A stretch of DNA of 64,000 nucleotides, taken from Trichomonas vaginalis G3. Lineage: Eukaryota; Parabasalia; Trichomonadida; Trichomonadidae. A program made the position numbers and the translations under genes. Positions 1 through 9,040 of the stretch are shown one piece after another. The notes beneath the pieces are model-generated. The model worked only from the letters and a program-made list of their open reading frames with translations. It was not told the DNA's origin and searched no databases. The stretch's first letter is position 1; each line of letters opens with the position of its first letter. Where the stretch lies: the NCBI RefSeq assembly GCF_026262505.1, contig NC_067205.1:434001-498000 (forward strand), read 5' to 3'.

Positions 1-1
1 T

Positions 2-358
2 AACATCAAACTTTTCCTCAATACAATCAAGCATGCTCCATTTATCATTCTTTACACAGTTATTCTTAGCGATAAACAAATTTATACAAACTGTATTTCA
101 TCACTTCGCCTCTCATTTAAGAGCACAAGCTTTAACCCGGACGTATTACTCAACGAATTCGAACTCAGTGAGAACTATGATCAAATTAAAACAGCTTTTA
201 ATATCAATCCAAAAGGAGATTATCTTACATTCGATATATCAAAACAAATACAAATAGAACAAACTCCATACTTCATTTTACCATCATCTATTGAAGAATA
301 CCATAACAGTCACGAATTTCATCTTGAATTCAGTAAAATCAGCGAAATTGACTTATGA
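2..358 (+). CDS. 3' end of an unknown protein (partial, enters from left edge)
   Basis: An open frame without a start codon runs from the window edge to a TGA at 356-358, giving the last 118 residues of a protein. It ends in ...SKISEIDL. I recognise no domain. Support that it is a real gene end comes from a TTGTTTGT at 388-395, about 30 bases after the stop, the same motif seen after many other host genes here. It also shows TGA acting as a host stop codon. A shorter ORF in another frame over the same bases looks like a shadow. Confidence 0.5.
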   Translation, partial: NIKLFLNTIKHAPFIILYTVILSDKQIYTNCISSLRLSFKSTSFNPDVLLNEFELSENYDQIKTAFNINPKGDYLTFDISKQIQIEQTPYFILPSSIEEYHNSHEFHLEFSKISEIDL

Positions 359-714
359 CATATATATTATCATGAATTTTAAATTCTTTGTTTGTAATAC
401 TGTTCACTAAAATTACCAAATAAAGTGTTTTTTTTAAATAGATTTTGATTTTTTTCTTGGATATCATCGACCATTTGCGGTTTTGATAATGGATAACAAA
501 GGCTTGCCTATCTATCGAAAATTTCTTTTTGATTCACCTTCAATTGGCTACTTTGATAAAAAATTTTACGCAAAAGACCTCAATTTTGCTTCGAATCCAC
601 CAGATTACACTTACCTATTACTGATACATGTAAATCTGAGGTGAAATTATAAACTGGATTATAAGCAAATTTTTGGGGTTTCATTCTTTTTTTTTTTCAT
701 CAAAAAATCTTATT
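359..714. other. intergenic stretch with one 51-codon ORF
   Basis: Between the left-edge gene and the thioredoxin-like gene there is a short ATG-to-TGA frame at 489-644 on the plus strand (51 residues, beginning MDNKGLPIYRKF). It has no recognisable domain and no clear 3' motif, so it may be a gene remnant or chance. A pyrimidine-rich stretch with TCATTC and TCATCA precedes the next gene and may hold its initiator. Confidence 0.3.
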
Positions 715-1821
715 ATGATTCCTTTCATCATTTCCTATGTGATGAAATTGAATCCAGACACAGAATCAAAAATTCTTACTTCTTCATGGCAGGTACCTGT
801 GTTCTTGATTGGTTTTTCACCTTATTGTGGTCATTGCAAAGCTGTATTACCATATTGGGAAAAGTTGAAAGAAAAATACGAAAATGACAAGCATATTTTA
901 ATTTCAGAGCTAAATTGTGTTGACTTTCGCGATATGTGCAGGAATAAATACAAAGTTGGATCTTATCCTTCTTTCAAAGTCATAAAAAGAGGCCAGATAG
1001 AAGGTGTTCATCCAGCTAATCGTAATCTTGAAGGGTTTGATAAGATAGCAACCGAGCTGAGACAACAAAATATGGATGAAATGTGTAATCAAATTGCTTT
1101 TATGCCAAAAGATGTTAGTTATCCTTATTTCATTTATCATACTACAGAAAACATCAAGACAGCATGCAAGTTCATGGAATCTCTAGAGAGAAGAGAATCA
1201 ATCAAACCATTTCGAAAACAAATTTTTACGGATGCCAACGCGACAAATACATATTTCGAAGCTATTTTAAGTCCAAACACAAGTTTAAACATGTCTGGAT
1301 TTGTGGAAACATATAATATTGAAAGTTTCGTTGAAGAATACAAATACAAAAATTTCCAACAGATTCCTTGGGTAGTTGCATTCTCAAGGAAGAGACCAAT
1401 CGCTTTATTAGTTAATTCTACAACACAAGTAGCCCCACAATTTGAGAATTTATCAAATACAAGTCCAAAATATTATTGGATTGCAATAACGAGCAAAGCG
1501 TATAATTCGAACTGTCCAATTGGATATAACATCACTGATAATGATCTTCCTGCTATTTGGTTTTCAAATCCAAAGAAGAATAAAGGAAAATTGTTATTAA
1601 ACGCAACAGTTGAGTCAATTAATGATATATTAGGCAAAGATCCCAAAAATCTACCAGAAATGAAAGCTTTTAAATTTAAAAACGCGTTTGCTCGCTCAAA
1701 AATAGTTTTCAATACAATTGATTACGTTATTTTTGCAGTAATTGGCGTTTCTGTTGCAACGATTTTGTTTGCTATCGGATTTATTATATATGAGCTTCGA
1801 AATTCGCTGAAGATTGAATAA
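715..1821 (+). CDS. PDI-like thioredoxin-domain membrane protein
   Basis: A 368-residue protein with an N-terminal thioredoxin fold whose active site is CGHC at about residues 38-41 (context FSPYCGHCKA), as in protein disulfide isomerases. It ends in one hydrophobic segment (about 337-359) and a short basic tail. It is probably an ER or secretory-pathway membrane oxidoreductase that forms or exchanges disulfides. The open frame extends upstream to a TTG at 673, but the first ATG is at 715, just after a T-rich stretch with TCATCA, so I start there. The hydrophobic N-terminus (MIPFIISYVMKL) may be a weak signal peptide. TTGTTTGT follows the stop at 1828-1835. The middle part has no further CxxC motif, so this is a one-domain PDI-like protein rather than a classical PDI. 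Confidence 0.8.
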   Translation: MIPFIISYVMKLNPDTESKILTSSWQVPVFLIGFSPYCGHCKAVLPYWEKLKEKYENDKHILISELNCVDFRDMCRNKYKVGSYPSFKVIKRGQIEGVHPANRNLEGFDKIATELRQQNMDEMCNQIAFMPKDVSYPYFIYHTTENIKTACKFMESLERRESIKPFRKQIFTDANATNTYFEAILSPNTSLNMSGFVETYNIESFVEEYKYKNFQQIPWVVAFSRKRPIALLVNSTTQVAPQFENLSNTSPKYYWIAITSKAYNSNCPIGYNITDNDLPAIWFSNPKKNKGKLLLNATVESINDILGKDPKNLPEMKAFKFKNAFARSKIVFNTIDYVIFAVIGVSVATILFAIGFIIYELRNSLKIE

Positions 1822-1973
1822 AATATCTTGTTTGTATTTTTTCCATCAAAATACCAATTTATTTTCATGTAAAAAGAAAGATATCTAGCAAGCTAACAAA
1901 TATCCTGTCTCGTAAAAGATTAGGAACTGATATTTGTTGAATCCAAAAAAGCTGTACTTTTTACAAGAAAAAA

Positions 1974-2045
1974 TGGAGATGGGGGGAATCGAACCCCCGG
2001 CCTCAACTATGCTAAAGTCGCACTCTACCACTGAGCCACACCCCC
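1974..2045 (-). tRNA. tRNA-Ala (anticodon AGC)
   Basis: Read on the minus strand, the 72 bases fold as a complete cloverleaf. The 7-bp acceptor has two G-T pairs, the D stem is GCTC/GAGT, and the anticodon stem is CGACT/AGTTG with loop TTAGCAT. A GGGGG/CCCCC T stem encloses TTCGATT. The anticodon is AGC, so alanine. The A box (TGGCTCAGTGG) and B box (GGTTCGATTCC) are intact. A run of T on the minus strand just beyond the 3' end (plus-strand A-run near 1967-1973) fits Pol III termination. No intron and no encoded CCA are seen. Confidence 0.95.
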
Positions 2046-2271
2046 TGACATTAAAACCTTCAGATATTTTATATAAGTTTAATCGATAAAATATTGAAAA
2101 TCATGACCAATTCTTTACTGAAATGGTTTTTTGTTGAAATATCATAAGTACATACCATAAAAATGAATTTTCACACTTCGCTGGATTGAATAAATATTTT
2201 TGGCTGAATGAATTCATATATAAAATTTTTATCTCAAATTTTCAATTCTCTTAGAGATTTGATTACTCTCT

Positions 2272-2280
2272 TCATTTTTC
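2272..2280 (+). promoter_or_regulatory. initiator (Inr) of the alcohol dehydrogenase gene
   Basis: TCATTTTTC lies 16 bases before the ATG at 2296. It matches the trichomonad Inr (TCA+1), where transcription starts at the A. Confidence 0.6.
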
Positions 2281-2295
2281 GCCAAACATTATCTT

Positions 2296-3474
2296 ATGAA
2301 GTGGCTATGGAACAATACAACACGCGTGGGATTCGGTCAACATTGCGTTGAAGAGCACCTCAAGGATTTTGTTAAACCAAAATCTCGTGTTTTAGTAACA
2401 TTCGGTGGCACTTCCATCGATAAGAATGGTGCTCGTGCAGATGTTACTAAGGCTCTTGCAGATTTACAATGTGAAACAAAATGGGAAGGAGGAATTCCAC
2501 CAAATCCAGAATACGATCGACTCATTGAAATCATGAAGGTTGCCAAGGAATTCAAACCAGATTTACTTCTTGCAGTTGGTGGTGGTTCTGTTCTCGATGG
2601 TACAAAGTTCATCTCTCTTGCAATGCATCTAGATGATTCCGTTGATCCATGGGATATTTACATTAAAAACGTCCGACCAGCCACCACAACACCAGTTGGT
2701 GCTATTATGACCATTCCTGCTACAGGATCTGAATGGAATGCCGGTGCCGTTGTTTCAAGAAGAAGCACACAAGAAAAACATGGTGGATTACTTGCTTATC
2801 CATACTTCTCTCTCCTTGATCCACTCTACACAATGACTCTTCCAATCAGACAGCTTAGAAACGGCCTCTATGATGCTATGGCACATTGCATGGACCAAGT
2901 TCTTACACCAGATGTAGTCCCAATGCAAGACAATTTCTTCTACTCAGTCATGAGAGAACTTGTTGATATCTCAGAGCCACTCCTCTCGAAGGATCATTCA
3001 ACACTCGAAATCCACGAGAGACTCATCTGTGCTTGCAGCTTTGCTCTCAACTTCATGTTCTCACTTGGAAAGACTGTTTGCTGAGGCATTCACGGAATTG
3101 CTCACATGCTTACAGTTAAGTGGGGAATTGATCACGGCTCAACATTAGCTATCATTGCTCCTTATCTCTTAGAAGAATTCATCGATGAACGCCAATACAC
3201 TCTTGCACGCGCAGCCGAACGTGTTTTCGATGTTCGTGAAGGCACAGACGCTGAAAAGGCTAAAACTTTCATTGCTAAACTTCGTGAATGGACAGTCAAG
3301 ATTGGCCAATTCACGAAAGTTGCTGATCAAGAAGGCGCTGTTTTAGCCCCAGGTGATGTTGATGTTGTCACGGATATGGTCATGAAGTCTGAAGGTAAAC
3401 CATTTGGCTATCATGATTCAATTACTCGTGAACATGTTCACCATATCCTTGAAGGTGCTTTCAATCAACAATAA
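2296..3474 (+). pseudogene. iron-containing alcohol dehydrogenase (BDH/YqhD-like) with in-frame TGA
   Basis: A 392-codon reading frame of the iron-dependent alcohol dehydrogenase family, closest in appearance to NAD(P)H-dependent butanol dehydrogenases. Visible features are the nucleotide-binding GGGS (about residues 95-98), PATGSE (about 141-146), a conserved D/H pair in YDAMAHCMDQ, and the C-terminal metal-binding histidines in GIHGIAH and GIDHG. The frame is interrupted once, by TGA at 3082-3084. The two halves (to 3084, and from 3085) are in the same frame and join without loss. The stop sits where TGG (Trp) would be a one-base neighbour. Either it is a very recent nonsense mutation, so the product lacks metal ligands, or it is a sequence error. 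TGA is a stop elsewhere in the window, so recoding is unlikely. An Inr lies 16 bases upstream. No TTGTTTGT follows; TAAAG overlaps the stop. Confidence 0.8.
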
Positions 3475-3735
3475 AGTATTATTTCTATTCTATTTTCCAT
3501 ATATTTATGACAAGTTTATTTGATGCACTTGCCCTTGCACATGACTGCCTTTTAGATATCTGATCAATGCAGGCCAAATTTAAATCTTGAAAACCTATTG
3601 AAGTCATATAATTTTTGAAATTTGGGTTATGATATGAATATTTTGAGCCATTGAGCATTAAATAATTGTCTAATGATATTCAACCTAAGTTAGTATTTGA
3701 TTATTTAACCTTCATTGTATCTTTTTTTATATTGT

Positions 3736-5079
3736 ATGCATTTTAAGGTTGATATCGATGATCCTGAACAAGGAATTGATAGTCTAAAACTATCAACTGC
3801 GCTTGAAGATGAACGAAAAGCCTGCCAAGTGAAAATAATTAATGCAATCAACAAAGCTTACGAAAAATTTGATGAAATTATTTTATTTCACGGATATTTA
3901 AATCTTCCTAAATACATCAACTTCCTTGTTCAAGTAAGTGAATCTGAATTTGGACAAGAATACCTCAGGAATAATATAAATGTTGAACAAATTAAATCTT
4001 TAGTAGATATATATAACGAGAAACAAACATACGATGTTATGTATTCAATAGTACACCTATTTGTTAACATATCTTACCTATCTGAAGATGCAACAAAATA
4101 TTTTATAGAAAATGGAGTGCACAACACACTTATTTCAATGAATATACCAAAGGAAATCGAATACTACAAAGACTACTTCCGTTTAATTTATAATTTAACA
4201 TCAGTTGAGCCTGAAATATACGAAGAACAACAAGTCATTATATTATTGAAACAATTAGTAAGAGCAGATGCAATTCGTAAGCAATTTGGACTGAAATCAC
4301 TTACAAATATTTTCAGACAAAAGATTTTTTCAAATTCAACAGTGAATATCTCAGTTTTAGACTTATTACATAAGATTTTACTATCAAACGATGGAACTGT
4401 TAGAGAAACAGTTGCTTGGTTCGTGCATTTCCAGCTAGAAGGTAATGAAGCTCGTTTCTTTTTATCAGATATTTGCCGCTCTCAAATTATGAATGAATTT
4501 GTTGATTCTCTATTCAAATGTGATAATTCTGTTTTAGTTAATATCATTTTAAGTATATTTTCTCGTATTGTTATATTTAATATTGGCGAATATGTCGAAA
4601 AACTGTTTAATTCTGATGTTCTCGAAGCAGCTCTTAATCTTGTGACACATGAGAATGTTGGAGAATACGCTCTGTGTCTTGTCAATAACTTCATGGCCGC
4701 AGATAACAATTATCTTGAATATTGTTTGTCACAAAATTTCCATGCGAATTCTCTTGATGTTTTTGACAATGGAAATGTACGTGTGAAGCAGGAATGCATC
4801 AGAGCATGGCTAATAATTAATGATTTGGGCAATTCTTTGCAAGCTAACACAGTTTTGAATGAATTTGTCATTGAAAAAATAATTGACTTCCTTTCATCTG
4901 ATTCTGAAGAAGATTTCCTTGTTTATGGACTTTCTTTACTCATTAAATTATGTGATAAAGAGCCAAAGTTCGCAGAAATGTTTGATTTATCAGATTTTGA
5001 TAATATTCAGGACCAGGAATCAGAAAAAATACAAGAGTTATATCAAGTTATTGTAGATAGAATGTCACCTGAAGAATAA
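3736..5079 (+). CDS. armadillo/HEAT-like solenoid protein
   Basis: A 447-residue, almost wholly alpha-helical protein with recurring amphipathic helix pairs, for example around LHKILLSNDGTVRETVAWF and VHLFVNISYLSEDATKYF. This resembles the ARM/HEAT solenoids that are numerous in trichomonads and distantly related to importin alpha. I see no importin-beta-binding region and no enzyme motif, so the role is unknown, probably protein binding. The open frame reaches back to a TTG at 3715. The first ATG is 3736, preceded by TCATTGTATC (3712), an Inr-like sequence, so I start there. TTGTTTGT occurs at 5273-5280, about 190 bases after the stop, and could mark a long 3' UTR. Confidence 0.7.
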   Translation: MHFKVDIDDPEQGIDSLKLSTALEDERKACQVKIINAINKAYEKFDEIILFHGYLNLPKYINFLVQVSESEFGQEYLRNNINVEQIKSLVDIYNEKQTYDVMYSIVHLFVNISYLSEDATKYFIENGVHNTLISMNIPKEIEYYKDYFRLIYNLTSVEPEIYEEQQVIILLKQLVRADAIRKQFGLKSLTNIFRQKIFSNSTVNISVLDLLHKILLSNDGTVRETVAWFVHFQLEGNEARFFLSDICRSQIMNEFVDSLFKCDNSVLVNIILSIFSRIVIFNIGEYVEKLFNSDVLEAALNLVTHENVGEYALCLVNNFMAADNNYLEYCLSQNFHANSLDVFDNGNVRVKQECIRAWLIINDLGNSLQANTVLNEFVIEKIIDFLSSDSEEDFLVYGLSLLIKLCDKEPKFAEMFDLSDFDNIQDQESEKIQELYQVIVDRMSPEE

Positions 5080-5435
5080 TCAAATAATTAAGCTACTATT
5101 AAGAATTTCGAATGTCATATCGTATTCGTTTTAATATTTTAGTTTCCCTACGTCAAAATATAATAAGCACTACTAGTATATGCTTGCCGTTCATTATTTA
5201 ATGAAGTATTAGCATTATTTTTTATTCTCAAAATTTGACTAGTAGTTCAAAGTCTCTGCTGCTATATTTTAATTGTTTGTATGAATAAATATTGATTTAA
5301 ATAAGTTTTATGGATAATGCCTCCGGTTTCTGAAAATTTCAATATTTGTCTTCTCTTTTCACTATTGTAATCATTTCTTGAAACTTTCATACTTAGTAGA
5401 TCGTTTTCTAATTGGAGAATTATTCCATTTTTTCA
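5080..5435 (+). other. intergenic; possible long 3' UTR and promoter
   Basis: No ORF of note. It contains TTGTTTGTATGAATAAATA at 5273-5291, resembling the 3'-end signals seen after other genes, and a T-rich stretch before the next start. Confidence 0.35.
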
Positions 5436-7106
5436 ATGAGTTTCAGAGGATTAAATGAAGTTACTGGAATAAGTTTAGGAATGAATAGAAAACCTACACA
5501 GGATATTTCTGTTTCATTAGGATGTGATGATTTAGTTACAATTTTCAAAATAAAACGAGCATTTTTTTCTTCAAATATTACAATCAAATTTTTTCATTAT
5601 GTTATAGGCATGGATCAATCATCAGTTGGCAGTTTTCCAGTATATTTCAATGAATTGATGAGTAAACTCGAAAAAAAGAGTTGGCCACCAACGGCTACTA
5701 ATTATGATATCGAAAAAGGCTCAATAACTATATACAATTCATTCACTAACAATGACATTACTATTGAAATCGAACAAAAAGGAAATTGCAAAGTTTATTC
5801 TTCTCGAGATCCAAAACACCCGTTTACTATTGAAAAAGAGTTTGCGAAACAGTTACAGTTAAGTAGTGCACTAAGGTACTTTAAAGGATACTCATTATTA
5901 TCGCATTATTTATTCGATACTTCATTTTGGAATGATATTTCAGTGTACGTTCTTCAAGAAATTCGATTGACATACGATGATTTCGTATATATAGCCAATA
6001 CACATACTCTTGTGAATGAATTAGAGCTTGCTATCGCTAGAGGATTAATTCAAAGTTTATCCCTTGACCAAATCATTACATTTACAGAACAATTCGATTA
6101 TAAACTACCAAGACTTATGGAAAACTTGCTCAAAATCCTCCATTCTCATGAAAAAGTCATGAAAAAATTTGAAAATGTGATTGTCAAACACTTATCTCGT
6201 TACGCTGATGACATAGAAGCCACATATTACTATGTGAAATACCTTATCAAGGCATGCAATACGAAATCCGCTGAGCAATTCATGCCATTAATGTATTCAA
6301 CGTTTGGACTTCATCCTTTGAGTGCCATTGCATGCGCATTGTATAGTATTGCCAAGGAGAAGACACAGGATGCACTTGCCTTCCTCAATCTCGCAGGATA
6401 TTGCAAGAATTGGCCGCAAAAACCGATGATGAAAACAGAATACGAATTCACAAAACCGAATGAGAGTTTACCGTTTTCGGTTACAGATAATGAAGTATCG
6501 TTTTACAGATCACCTCTGTCAGGGCCATTCTATGAATACTTCGACGCTTTGAATGTTTTATGTTCAAATTGCGGAATTAAGTATTTCTCAAACTCAATCA
6601 AGGATTTTACGAACGAAAAGTATGAAAAATCAAAGGAAATGGTCAGTATATACTATCCTGAGTACCATTTCGAGAAAACTTCCTTTTGTGAAGAATGTGA
6701 ATTATTTGATCCCGGAATTTCTGGGGCTCCTTCAATGCAAGAGTTGTCAGGAGCATCTATAACAAATCTGTTTAGTGAATACTCTAAATATGTGATCAAA
6801 TGCTTCCAATACAGAAATAGTCTCATTTCTTCGACAAGTCCTCACAGATTTAGCTCAAAGGACTTGAAACTTGCTGTACAATTAGGTGATCCCCAACTTT
6901 ATAAAGCTATTTTCAGTGATTTGACAAAATTACAAATTTCTTCCACCGACAAACTCCTAATGTTCAAAGCCCTTGAACTCGGAATTGATAGAAATTGGAA
7001 TGAAGTCATCAATTTGAAGACTTATTCCAATACTCAGCACGAGAAAAACGTAATTGACCAATTGACTCCATTTTTCAGCGGCTTGAAGAATGTCTGCTTA
7101 TGCTAG
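5436..7106 (+). CDS. unknown 556-residue protein with paired CxxC motifs
   Basis: I do not recognise this protein. The N-terminal 170 residues look beta-rich. Around residues 90-190 the text resembles BTB-type proteins of protists (YFKGYSLLSHYLFDTSFW), but I cannot establish a BTB fold. A CSNC and a CEEC about 45 residues apart (near residues 380 and 425) could bind one zinc. There is no signal peptide or membrane segment. The first ATG is 5436; the open frame to 5412 begins with TTG. The gene ends in TAG with TTGTTTGT at 7127-7134. It converges with the coiled-coil gene on the minus strand at 7260. Confidence 0.65.
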   Translation: MSFRGLNEVTGISLGMNRKPTQDISVSLGCDDLVTIFKIKRAFFSSNITIKFFHYVIGMDQSSVGSFPVYFNELMSKLEKKSWPPTATNYDIEKGSITIYNSFTNNDITIEIEQKGNCKVYSSRDPKHPFTIEKEFAKQLQLSSALRYFKGYSLLSHYLFDTSFWNDISVYVLQEIRLTYDDFVYIANTHTLVNELELAIARGLIQSLSLDQIITFTEQFDYKLPRLMENLLKILHSHEKVMKKFENVIVKHLSRYADDIEATYYYVKYLIKACNTKSAEQFMPLMYSTFGLHPLSAIACALYSIAKEKTQDALAFLNLAGYCKNWPQKPMMKTEYEFTKPNESLPFSVTDNEVSFYRSPLSGPFYEYFDALNVLCSNCGIKYFSNSIKDFTNEKYEKSKEMVSIYYPEYHFEKTSFCEECELFDPGISGAPSMQELSGASITNLFSEYSKYVIKCFQYRNSLISSTSPHRFSSKDLKLAVQLGDPQLYKAIFSDLTKLQISSTDKLLMFKALELGIDRNWNEVINLKTYSNTQHEKNVIDQLTPFFSGLKNVCLC

Positions 7107-7259
7107 TTTTTGTTTTATTATTTTTCTTGTTTGTAAATAATACTTTATATTACATATTGATTTCATTTTACTTTTTATACACAAACACATTCCAAAAACA
7201 ATAAACTATTCATACATACATGATTTATATTAACAAACAAAGACAAATATAAAAAGATA

Positions 7260-7988
7260 TTATTTTCTACGATTCTTCTTTTGCTTTGAAGCATGGATAT
7301 TACTTAATTCATCATTCTTTTGAGCTATTTCTGCCTCAAGTTGGGCTTTGCGCTTATTTAGATCTTCTCTTTGAGCTTTAAATTGCGCCATTCTTTTAAG
7401 ATATGCTCTTCGCTCACGTTCTCTTTGTGCTTCCAACTCTTGTTCTTTTTCCTTTAAGGCTTGAAGCAAATTAGGATCTGATGGATCTTGGTTAGCAAAT
7501 TCTGAAATATCATGAGCTTGATGCTTTGAGTCTAAGATCAATCCTTTACGTTTTTCTTCAAGAACTTTTATCTCATTTTGAGCCTGTTGCAGTTCTAATC
7601 GTAGTTTGAGAATGGTTTGCTGATCATCCATAAAATCTGCAGCCGTTGCATGCGTTTGCTGTATTAATTTTTCTTGTTTCTTTGCACTTTCAATGAGGTT
7701 TGCATTTTCAATTTCTAATTCTGCGAGTTGTTTCTTTTTGATTTGAATTCTATCTCTTAATTTGCGCGCGTCATATTTCTTCTGTGTAGCAATTGCATTT
7801 GAGTCACAGCAGCTCTCAATAAGTGAGAGTTTTCCTAACATCATTGCTGCAATTGCTTCCAAATCATTTGTTTGTGTCAAATCGACTTCTTCTATACCTT
7901 CATTCGGTATATTCGCATCGCTAATAATGGCATCAAATAAGGCGTTCATTGACATTATGTTTTGTCGAACATCCTCATCTGTTTCCAT
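7260..7988 (-). CDS. coiled-coil protein
   Basis: A 242-residue protein. After a short acidic head (METDEDVRQN) it is dominated by a long coiled coil from about residue 75 to the end, rich in K, E and Q heptads, with a basic tail (QKKNRRK). No family is recognised; such proteins are often cytoskeletal or scaffold components. TTGTTTGT is present on the coding strand at 7240-7233, just beyond the stop. Its start codon is only 32 bases from that of the LRR gene on the other strand. Confidence 0.7.
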   Translation of the reverse strand: METDEDVRQNIMSMNALFDAIISDANIPNEGIEEVDLTQTNDLEAIAAMMLGKLSLIESCCDSNAIATQKKYDARKLRDRIQIKKKQLAELEIENANLIESAKKQEKLIQQTHATAADFMDDQQTILKLRLELQQAQNEIKVLEEKRKGLILDSKHQAHDISEFANQDPSDPNLLQALKEKEQELEAQRERERRAYLKRMAQFKAQREDLNKRKAQLEAEIAQKNDELSNIHASKQKKNRRK

Positions 7989-8020
7989 TGTTTTTTATAA
8001 AAAATTTTATTTACTAACGA
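7989..8020. promoter_or_regulatory. 32-bp divergent promoter
   Basis: The whole space between two divergent start codons is 32 bases of nearly pure A and T. Both initiators must lie in it or inside the opposite coding region. No clear TCA-type Inr is visible. Confidence 0.45.
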
Positions 8021-8911
8021 ATGGAATCAAAGGGGAAAAACTCGAAAGCAAAAGTTACAAAACCACTTCAAGATTGTGATTTGGACTTGAGCATGAAGAT
8101 GATTTCTTCCTTTGAGGATGTCGTTATTCAAAGAAAAATAAAATTATTAGATTTATCTTGGAATAGATTACACAATTTTGAAAATTTTAGTCCAAGTTCA
8201 AATTTAGAAACGCTTATTGTCGATGGAAATCCTATATTTTCATTTAGAAACTTTCCCAAGAGTAGTCAAATAAAACATTTTTCAGCAATTAACACACCAA
8301 TTTCAATCTTACCACATTTTCGAGAAATATGCTTACTGGTTATTGGATTACAACTCGAGACTATTAACGAAATCGAAGTCACAGATGATGATAGAATCGT
8401 TATTTCCGAGCATGAACTATCTAAGCGCTTTCCTAAGTCAGAAATTACAAATATATCACAATCAATTGCAGATATTTATAGAAAAGGAGAGATTGAACAA
8501 ATTTATTCATTAGAAGACTTAAAATCGCGTCAAGAACAAAAATATCCAATTCCAACATCACTGCTTATTACAAAACTTGCTTCAATCGCTAATCTTAAAG
8601 ATAATGAAATTGATTATTTTTATCAACTCGCGTTCGATGAACAGTTAAGTTTGAATGACATGCTTAACATCCAACAGTCATTAATAAACGAATTTAAGTC
8701 TTCAAATGTAACTATAGTTAAAGAAGTTCTAAAAAATGAAAAAAGCATAAAACAAAAAAGTCGATCTCCTAAATACACAGACAAGAATCCGCATACAGCA
8801 GATGAGATATTGAATTTAATTAAATCATATGTCGGTGAAGAAGATAATAGCGATTTAGATGAAATATTAGATAAACTCAGAGAAAAGTTTACATCAAAAG
8901 AAGATCAATAA
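8021..8911 (+). CDS. leucine-rich-repeat protein
   Basis: A 296-residue protein with about three to four leucine-rich repeats in residues 35-120 (IKLLDLSWNRLHNFENF, NLETLIVDGNPIFSF), of the SDS22/LRRC type that often ends in an LRR cap. The rest is helical and charged. No catalytic domain is seen; protein binding is likely, for example in the axoneme or phosphatase regulation, but that is only a guess. The ATG at 8021 is the first in frame and lies 32 bases from the divergent coiled-coil gene. TTGTTTGT occurs twice after the stop (8924-8931 and about 8957). Confidence 0.75.
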   Translation: MESKGKNSKAKVTKPLQDCDLDLSMKMISSFEDVVIQRKIKLLDLSWNRLHNFENFSPSSNLETLIVDGNPIFSFRNFPKSSQIKHFSAINTPISILPHFREICLLVIGLQLETINEIEVTDDDRIVISEHELSKRFPKSEITNISQSIADIYRKGEIEQIYSLEDLKSRQEQKYPIPTSLLITKLASIANLKDNEIDYFYQLAFDEQLSLNDMLNIQQSLINEFKSSNVTIVKEVLKNEKSIKQKSRSPKYTDKNPHTADEILNLIKSYVGEEDNSDLDEILDKLREKFTSKEDQ

Positions 8912-9040
8912 CATGCATAATTTTTGTTTGTTTGAAAATAAATAGAGTAATTTGTTTTGTTTGTAAAAATATAAGCATTTCATAATATAAAACGAAAGAT
9001 AATATTTATAAAAACATACAAACAAACAATAATATCATGA

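Noticed and set aside
33-257. 74-residue ORF at the left edge
   Set aside because: It is in another frame over the 3' end of the partial gene 2-358, which has the better protein-like text and a 3' motif.
3082-3084. TGA read as tryptophan in this organism
   Set aside because: TGA ends other genes here (2-358, both TIR genes), tryptophan is otherwise TGG, and no second in-frame TGA occurs in an intact host gene.
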